From Iamia sp. SCSIO 61187 (lineage in GTDB: Bacteria > Actinomycetota > Acidimicrobiia > Acidimicrobiales > Iamiaceae), in NCBI RefSeq assembly GCF_019443745.1, contig NZ_CP050948.1, forward strand, positions 4,840,001 through 4,904,000: a stretch of DNA of 64,000 nt. The letters are read 5' to 3'. A program made the translations under genes and the position numbers. The notes beneath the pieces were generated by a model, which searched no databases, was not told the DNA's origin, and was given only the letters and a program-made list of their open reading frames with translations. Shown here piece after piece: positions 56,791-64,000 of the stretch; position 1 is the stretch's first letter, and each line of letters begins with the position of its first letter.

Positions 56791-57246
56791 ATGCCCACCT
56801 TCACCTTCACCCTCAACGGCGAGCCCACGACCATCGAGGCGCCCGCCGACCTCCCCCTCCTCTGGATCCTGCGCGACCACCTCGGCCTGACCGGTCCCAA
56901 GTACGGCTGCGGGGTCGGCGTGTGCAAGGCGTGCACGAGCCACCTCGACGGCGCCGCCATCAGCCCGTGCACCACGCCGGTCGCCCAGTGCGACGGCGGG
57001 ACCGTCGTCACCATCGAGGGCCTGGCCGACGGCGACACCCTCCACCCCGTCCAGCAGGCGTGGATCGACGAGGACGTCGCCCAGTGCGGCTTCTGCCAGC
57101 CGGGCCAGATCATGGCCGCCGTCGCCCTCCTGGCCGAGAACCCCGACCCCACCGACGCCGACATCGACGCCCTCGAGAACGTCTGCCGCTGCGGCACCTA
57201 CGTGCGGATCCGCAGCGCCATCAAGCGCGCCGCCGCATCCCTCTGA
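56791..57246 (+). CDS. 2Fe-2S small subunit of the molybdenum hydroxylase
   Basis: The 151-residue protein has the plant-type cluster motif [15 protein letters not shown] (about 42-56, with Cys at the four positions together with C in SPCTTP) and the second cluster in CGFCQPG (about 98) and NVCRCGTY (about 130). Standard length. ATG 56791 follows the large subunit. The motif has Lys in place of the usual Gly before ACT. It has no export signal and would be carried out with the Tat-dependent large subunit. Confidence 0.93.
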   Translation: MPTFTFTLNGEPTTIEAPADLPLLWILRDHLGLTGPKYGCGVGVCKACTSHLDGAAISPCTTPVAQCDGGTVVTIEGLADGDTLHPVQQAWIDEDVAQCGFCQPGQIMAAVALLAENPDPTDADIDALENVCRCGTYVRIRSAIKRAAASL

Positions 57247-57285
57247 CCATCGCCGCCGCCGCCGCCGCGAGCGAGTGGCTGAGGA

Positions 57286-58152
57286 CTAGGGGCTGGCCTC
57301 GACCAGGTGGGCGGGGGCCCACCAGTAGTCGCTGACCTTGCGGTGGCGGACCGAGGCGAACCCGGCGGCGCGGAGCTCGTCGCCCCAGGCGGCGACGGGC
57401 TGCTCCCAGGTGTGCCGGGCCTTGTCGGGCGCGATCTGGGCCACGAGCACCGGGAGGAGGAAGCCCTGGGCGACGACGGTGTCGCCGGCGTACTCGGCCA
57501 GCCCGACCTCGTAGCGCTCGACGAGGTACCGCAGGTGGTCCTCGCTGCGGTCGGTGAAGGCGGGGACGTCGAACTCGACCAGCAGCAGGGCGTCGACCCG
57601 CCCGACCAGGTCGGCGAGGACGGCGGCCCGGGCGCCGGGGGCGACGGCGTGGAGGGCGAAGGTCGACTGGGCCAGCCCCCAGCGCTCGCCGGCGAGGGTG
57701 GTGGCCACCTCCTCGGCCCCCATGGCGTGGCAGGCCACCTCGGCGCCGTGGCCCTCGAGACGGCGACAGGCCCGGTCCATGAGCTCGGCCGACGGCTCGA
57801 CCAGGTCGAGGTGGCGCAGGCCGTCGCGCAGGCTGGCGGCGGTGAGCCGCCCCTCGCCGCAGCCGATGTCGAGAACCCGCTCGGGACGGTGCTCGGCGTG
57901 GACCGCCGCCAGCGCCCGACCGGCGTGCTCGTAGAGGCCGACGTTGCCCCCGCCGTCGATGAAGCGCTCGAAGGCCTCGGGCTCGCTGTAGACGTCGTCC
58001 CGCCCCCGGGCCAGGTGCTCGCCGAGGGCCCCCGGCAGGAGGCGGTCGGGCGCCAGCGACCGGGCCTGCTCCGCCCGCTTCGCCGCCTCGTCCCACGCCC
58101 CTCGGGTCACCGCGTCGAGGGCGGCCACCAGCTCCTCGCCTGCCGCATCCAT
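57286..58152 (-). CDS. Class I SAM-dependent methyltransferase
   Basis: The 288-residue protein has SAM motif I VLDIGCGEGRL (about 92-102), the acidic residue after strand 2 in LDLVEPS, and a C-terminal region with FLLPVLVAQIAPDKARHTWEQPV. An N-terminal TPR-like helical part (about 1-75) is unusual. The substrate is unknown. Convergent with the Mo hydroxylase genes, 39 bases apart. ATG 58152 fits. Confidence 0.88.
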   Translation of the reverse strand: MDAAGEELVAALDAVTRGAWDEAAKRAEQARSLAPDRLLPGALGEHLARGRDDVYSEPEAFERFIDGGGNVGLYEHAGRALAAVHAEHRPERVLDIGCGEGRLTAASLRDGLRHLDLVEPSAELMDRACRRLEGHGAEVACHAMGAEEVATTLAGERWGLAQSTFALHAVAPGARAAVLADLVGRVDALLLVEFDVPAFTDRSEDHLRYLVERYEVGLAEYAGDTVVAQGFLLPVLVAQIAPDKARHTWEQPVAAWGDELRAAGFASVRHRKVSDYWWAPAHLVEASP

Positions 58153-58220
58153 GGGCCAACCTTGGCACGATCCCGGCCACCGCGGCGACGGGGATCCGAC
58201 GGCGGGGCCAGACTTCGGGG

Positions 58221-58907
58221 ATGGCTGATCCTGCACCCGTCACCGTCGATCGCGAGGGCGATGTCTTCGTCCTCCGCATGGACGCCGGGGAGAACCGCTT
58301 CTCCCCGAGCTTCCTCGACGCCCTGGACGCGGCCCTCGACGAGGTCGAGGCGGCCGAGGGGCCCAAGGCCCTCGTCACCACCGGCACCGGCAAGTTCTTC
58401 TCCAACGGTCTGGACCTGGACTGGCTCGGCGCCCACCCCGAGGAGATGGCCCGCTACGTCGCCCGCGTCCACGGCCTGTTCGCCCGGGTGCTGTCGCTGC
58501 CGTGCGCGACCGTGGCCGCCGGCAACGGCCACACCTTCGCCGGCGGGGCCATGCTCGGGCTCTGCCACGACCTGCGGACCATGCGCGCCGATCGGGGCTG
58601 GTGGTGCCTGCCCGAGGCCGAGCTGGGCATCCCGTTCACCCCCGGCATGAACGCCCTGATCGCGGCCCGCCTCCCGGTCACCACGGCCCACGAGGCCATG
58701 GTCACCGCCCGGCGCTACACCGGCGGGGAGGCCCTCGCCGCCGGCATCGTGTCGGCCCTGTCCGACGAGGACCGGCTGGTCCCCGACGCCGTCGCCCTCG
58801 CCGCCCCGCTGGCGGCCAAGGCCGGCCCGACCATGGCCACGATCCGCACGACGCTCCACGCCGGCGTCATCGCCCACCTCGGCGACACCGGCGACGCCGC
58901 CGTCTGA
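58221..58907 (+). CDS. Enoyl-CoA hydratase/isomerase-family protein
   Basis: The 228-residue crotonase-fold protein is shorter than usual (~260). It has the oxyanion stretch GKFFSNGLDLDWL (about 56-68), AGNGHTFAGGAMLGLCHDLRTM (about 96-117) and the PEAELGIPFTPGMN loop with Glu at about 134 in the catalytic place. The family catalyses hydration or isomerisation of enoyl-CoA. Divergent from the methyltransferase with 68 bases between. A hairpin separates it from convergent lon. Confidence 0.9.
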   Translation: MADPAPVTVDREGDVFVLRMDAGENRFSPSFLDALDAALDEVEAAEGPKALVTTGTGKFFSNGLDLDWLGAHPEEMARYVARVHGLFARVLSLPCATVAAGNGHTFAGGAMLGLCHDLRTMRADRGWWCLPEAELGIPFTPGMNALIAARLPVTTAHEAMVTARRYTGGEALAAGIVSALSDEDRLVPDAVALAAPLAAKAGPTMATIRTTLHAGVIAHLGDTGDAAV

Positions 58908-58918
58908 CCCCGTCCTGC

Positions 58919-58954
58919 CGATCCCCATGGCGCCGTGGAGGCGCATGGGGATCG
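58919..58954. terminator. Bidirectional terminator between hydratase and lon
   Basis: CGATCCCCATG pairs with CATGGGGATCG (11 bp), then after a bulge CGCC pairs with GGCG across GTGGA. Outer CCTGC/GCAGG can extend it. Confidence 0.7.
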
Positions 58955-58968
58955 ACAGAGGCAGGGGG

Positions 58969-61389
<2,421 letters not shown>

Positions 61390-61414
61390 GGGGGCCTCCG
61401 AGCGGGGCAGGTGA

Positions 61415-61429
61415 CTTGCAGAGTGCAAG
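61415..61429. promoter_or_regulatory. Inverted repeat upstream of lon
   Basis: CTTGCA-GAG-TGCAAG lies 26 bases before the lon start. It resembles in outline, not in sequence, heat-shock operators (CTTGAGT inverted repeats of HspR, or CIRCE). A regulator site is plausible. Confidence 0.45.
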
Positions 61430-61542
61430 CCACAACCTAGGCACGGCGCCGGTGATTCCCACCGGCGGGGAACGTCACCTGCGTCACCGTTCTTCCGGCA
61501 GCAGGGGGCTCAGGGGCCGTCGGCGGCTGCCGATGGGGGGCG

Positions 61543-62247
61543 ATGGCCGAACGCCGTCGCCGTCGCGAGCTGCGGCACCAGATCCCGTCGGTGGCGCCCC
61601 TCCTCGTCGGCTGGCTGGCCGGGTGCACCGTGCTCGCCGCCGTGGCCGCCCAGCGGACGGTCGCCGTCGAGCAGCTGTTCCTCGACGCCGCCTTCCTCAC
61701 CGGCGAGCCCTGGTACACCGGCGTGCTGAGCGACCTCGGGGTCCTGGGGTGGACGACGGCGACGGTCGCCGCCCTCGGGGGTGGTTGGGTCGCCTCCCAG
61801 ACGGGGCGGCCGAGCGCGGCCCGGTTCCTGTGGGCCGCCGCCGCGGTGAGCGCCCTCTTCCTGGCCGACGACCTGTTCCAGCTGCACGCCGACCTCCTCC
61901 GGTTCGTCGGGCTGCCCAAGCCCGCCCGGCAGCTGCTCGTGGTCGTGCCCGCCGTCGTGTGGTTCCTCCGCTACACCGGGGAGATCGCCCGCACCCGGTG
62001 GGTGATCCTGGCCGGCGCCCTCGGCGGCTTCGGCCTCTCGCTCGTCGTCGACGCCGTGGCCCCGACGACCTCGACCACCGCCCTGTTCCTCGAGGACAGC
62101 GCCAAGCTCCTCGGCGTGCTGGCCTGGACGCAGTACATGGTCCTGACCAGCGTCGACATCGTGCGATCGACGATCCGCGACGCCCGCGCGGGGGCCGCCT
62201 CGCGCCCCGCGCCCCTCGTCGGCACCTCACACGGGGGGACGCCGTAG
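61543..62247 (+). CDS. Polytopic membrane protein, unknown function
   Basis: The 234-residue protein has about six membrane segments (LLVGWLAGCTVLAAVAA, LGVLGWTTATVAALGGG, FLWAAAAVSALFLADDLFQL, LLVVVPAVVWFL, VILAGALGGFGLSLVVDAV, LLGVLAWTQYMVL). ADDLFQLHAD and LEDSAKLLG are acidic patches within or next to helices, as in members of polytopic membrane sensor or hydrolase families. No family is recognised. It is followed by the AlkB-like gene after 12 bases, probably co-transcribed. Confidence 0.78.
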   Translation: MAERRRRRELRHQIPSVAPLLVGWLAGCTVLAAVAAQRTVAVEQLFLDAAFLTGEPWYTGVLSDLGVLGWTTATVAALGGGWVASQTGRPSAARFLWAAAAVSALFLADDLFQLHADLLRFVGLPKPARQLLVVVPAVVWFLRYTGEIARTRWVILAGALGGFGLSLVVDAVAPTTSTTALFLEDSAKLLGVLAWTQYMVLTSVDIVRSTIRDARAGAASRPAPLVGTSHGGTP

Positions 62248-62259
62248 CGTTGACCGGGC

Positions 62260-63018
62260 ATGGGTTCCGGCTCGACGACCGCCCGCACCAGCCGCCTCGG
62301 CGGGGTGCCGGCCGCCCTCCCCGCGTCGGGTCCGGCGACGGGCACGCAGCTGGGCCTGGCCCTCGTCGCTGACGACCGGACGGCGCCCCGCCCGGTCGCG
62401 GTCCTCCCCGACGTCGTCCACGTCCCGGGCTGGCTCGGTCCGGCCGAGCAGGCCGACCTGGTCGCCGCCTTCCGCCGTTGGGCCGTCCCGCCCGCCGGGC
62501 TGCGGCACCCGCGCGTGCCGACGGGGCACCTGATGACCGTGCAGTCGGTCTGCCTGGGGTGGCACTGGCAGCCCTACGCCTACTCCCGCACCGCCGACGA
62601 CACCGACGGTGCCCCGGTGAAGCCCCTCCCACCGGACCTGGCGGCCCTGGCCCGGAGGGCGGCGTCGGAGACCGGTGTGCCCGGGGCCGCCGCCTTCGCG
62701 CCCGATGCCGCCATCGTGAACCTCTACGCCCCCGGCGCCCACCTCGGCCTGCACCAGGACGGCGAGGAGCCGTCGGACGCCCCGGTCGTGACCATCAGCC
62801 TGGGAGACGCCTGCACGTTCCGCCTGGCCGGCACCGACCGCCGCACCGGGCCGTTCACCGACGTCCGCCTCGAGAGCGGGGACCTGCTGGTGTTCGGGGG
62901 CCGCAACCGCCGGATCTTCCACGGGGTGCCCAAGATCGTCGCCGGCACCGGGCCACCGGGCCTCGACCTGCCTCCCGGCCGTCTCAGCATCACCGTCCGC
63001 GAGACCGGCTTCGGCTGA
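62260..63018 (+). CDS. alkB: AlkB-family 2-oxoglutarate Fe(II) dioxygenase
   Basis: The 252-residue protein has the AlkB core: NLYAPGAHLGLHQDGEE (His-x-Asp, about 167-170) and FHGVPKI (distal His, about 228), with RLSITVRETG (Arg pair for 2-oxoglutarate, about 243-249). WHWQPYAYS near residue 105 is the substrate-side loop of AlkB. It removes methyl groups from DNA or RNA bases. The N-terminal ~45 residues are extra. No Ada gene is near. Confidence 0.93.
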   Translation: MGSGSTTARTSRLGGVPAALPASGPATGTQLGLALVADDRTAPRPVAVLPDVVHVPGWLGPAEQADLVAAFRRWAVPPAGLRHPRVPTGHLMTVQSVCLGWHWQPYAYSRTADDTDGAPVKPLPPDLAALARRAASETGVPGAAAFAPDAAIVNLYAPGAHLGLHQDGEEPSDAPVVTISLGDACTFRLAGTDRRTGPFTDVRLESGDLLVFGGRNRRIFHGVPKIVAGTGPPGLDLPPGRLSITVRETGFG

Positions 63019-63064
63019 CCCGCGGGCGGCGTCAGACGACGATTCGCTGGCGATTCGACGTCGG

Positions 63065-63349
63065 TCACCACCCGGAGCGGTGACGGTGCCGGCGGGAGCG
63101 GCGGCGGCCGCTGCCGCGGACCTCGACGCGGACGGTGCTCGCACCGGCGAGACCGGCGATCACCCCGACCCCGAGCAGCAGGGCCATGGTGACGATCGTG
63201 GCGCCGACCACGGCGATCAGGCGCAGGCCGTCGCTCCTGCCGGTGGCGACGTGGACGGCGTACCCCACGATGGGCGCAGCCAGGAACAGGACGAGGGCGA
63301 CCGCGGCCACGCGTCGGGATCCTGCGCCCGCGGCCCGCCGTCCCGTCAC
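63065..63349 (-). CDS. Small membrane protein
   Basis: The 94-residue protein from GTG 63349 has two membrane segments (VAAVALVLFLAAPIVGYAVHV and LIAVVGATIVTMALLLGVGVIAGLA) and a C-terminal Arg/His-rich tail. Short two-helix proteins of this kind are common in actinobacteria. Function unknown. Just downstream of the serine hydrolase gene on the same strand. Confidence 0.65.
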   Translation of the reverse strand: MTGRRAAGAGSRRVAAVALVLFLAAPIVGYAVHVATGRSDGLRLIAVVGATIVTMALLLGVGVIAGLAGASTVRVEVRGSGRRRSRRHRHRSGW

Positions 63350-63381
63350 CTCCGCATCGTCGCAGCCGCCAGCCGTCGTGG

Positions 63382-64000
63382 CTACGGATCCACGAGCGCC
63401 TCGGTCAGGACCCGCGCCGCGTCGGGGGCCCGGAAGCCGGACTGCGGGTCGCCGGCGGGGCCGGACCCGAGTCGGACGATCACCGTCTCGGAGCCCGGGT
63501 CGACCATCACGATCTGGCCGCCGAGGCCCTGGGCGGTGAACATGTCCTCGGGGGCGCCGGGGGCGATCTGGCCCACCACCTCCTCGGGCTCCGCCGTCGG
63601 GGAGACGGCCTGGAGCGGGCCGAGGATCCGGCCCTCGGTGTTGAGCCACCACAGGTAGCCGTAGGCGGCGTTGTGCTCCTGCGAAGGGGCCCCGGTGGCC
63701 TCGTCGACCCACGCCGCCGGGACGACCTCCTCGCCCTCCCACGTGCCGTCGCGCAAGAACAGGTAGCCGAAGCGGGCCAGGTCCTCGCAGGTCGACTGGA
63801 GGCCGAAGAAGGCGCTCGTGGCGGTGCCGTCGGCGTTGCCCGGCGCCATCTCGGTGGCGTCCATGCCGATGGGCTCGAACAGCCGCTCGCGGGCGTAGTC
63901 GGCGGTGACCTCGCCGGTCGCGACCGAGATCACCCGGTCGAGGGTCTGGATGGCGGCGTTGTTGTAGGACCACGCCTCGCCCGGCGGGTACTGCTGGCCG
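63382..64000 (-). CDS. Class C beta-lactamase-like serine hydrolase (partial, runs off right edge)
   Basis: Only the C-terminal ~205 residues are present; the start lies beyond 64000. The Tyr-x-Asn motif is visible as WSYNNAAIQTLDRVI, followed by FEPIGMDAT, the region GYLFLRDGTWEG and the third motif area GLGGQIVMVDPGSETVIVRLG (a His/Lys-x-Gly equivalent, GLGG here). The SxxK motif would lie to the right. The family includes esterases and D-amino-peptidases; the length of the remaining part is normal. Confidence 0.88.
   Translation of the reverse strand, partial: GQQYPPGEAWSYNNAAIQTLDRVISVATGEVTADYARERLFEPIGMDATEMAPGNADGTATSAFFGLQSTCEDLARFGYLFLRDGTWEGEEVVPAAWVDEATGAPSQEHNAAYGYLWWLNTEGRILGPLQAVSPTAEPEEVVGQIAPGAPEDMFTAQGLGGQIVMVDPGSETVIVRLGSGPAGDPQSGFRAPDAARVLTEALVDP

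Overview
The window is very GC-rich, densely packed bacterial chromosome. It reads as a non-pathogenic, soil or aquatic type actinobacterium, most plausibly class Acidimicrobiia (an Iamia/Ilumatobacter-like lineage). The grounds are frequent GTG starts, enzymes of the F420/deazaflavin families (an LLM-class oxidoreductase and a Ddn-like nitroreductase), several DUF4214-repeat secreted proteins, a REP13E12-type DUF222-HNH gene, an HTH-fused citrate synthase, an SCO6745-type protein and five TetR regulators. The taxonomic placement is inference. I see no rRNA, complete tRNA, CRISPR array, prophage or insertion sequence.

Layout. 1-5.6 kb: a translationally coupled leftward operon (cupin, P450, N-terminus of a HapE-type Baeyer-Villiger monooxygenase) and a rightward esterase-SDR pair, each preceded by the same perfect 14-bp palindrome, with a DUF4214 exoprotein between them. 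5.8-8.1 kb: an exported 5'-nucleotidase with DUF4214 repeats. 8.2-19.8 kb: a TetR/VOC pair with tandem operators, a diguanylate cyclase, a DUF952-GNAT fusion, a second TetR, conserved unknowns, an exported M28 peptidase, and a hydrolase-BTAD (SARP-like) fusion facing a metallo-beta-lactamase gene across three 11-bp direct repeats. 19.8-31.8 kb: SCO6745-type protein, amidohydrolase, GntR/LLM pair, pirin, Na/Pi symporter, a membrane His-rich protein coupled to an anchored cupredoxin-like protein, and a three-gene overlapping operon (split-barrel flavoprotein, M28-like peptidase, NAT-like protein), then an SDR. 31.8-42.8 kb: DUF222-HNH gene with a palindrome cluster at its 3' side, HTH-citrate synthase, DUF2332, stress and STAS proteins, TSUP transporter, sterol desaturase-type protein, Kup. 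42.8-54.5 kb: three TetR-controlled modules (DoxX-SMR-SDR; Ddn-like nitroreductase; TauD-type dioxygenase), with GNAT, DUF1214, sulfotransferase, acyl-CoA thioesterase, Fe-type superoxide dismutase and an MFS exporter between them. 54.5-64 kb: a Tat-exported molybdenum hydroxylase with its 2Fe-2S subunit, methyltransferase, enoyl-CoA hydratase, Lon, AlkB-like protein, and a serine hydrolase cut by the right edge.

How genes work together. The strongest functional story is at the left end. A HAPMO-like monooxygenase, P450 and cupin dioxygenase-like protein share an operator with an esterase and an SDR. That is the set needed to turn a ketone into an ester, split the ester and re-oxidise the alcohol. 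Elsewhere the recurring theme is small catabolic or detoxification modules, each under a local TetR protein with two copies of an inverted-repeat operator. Long intergenic palindromes close many transcription units, and a few of these belong to a repeated 14-1-14 family.
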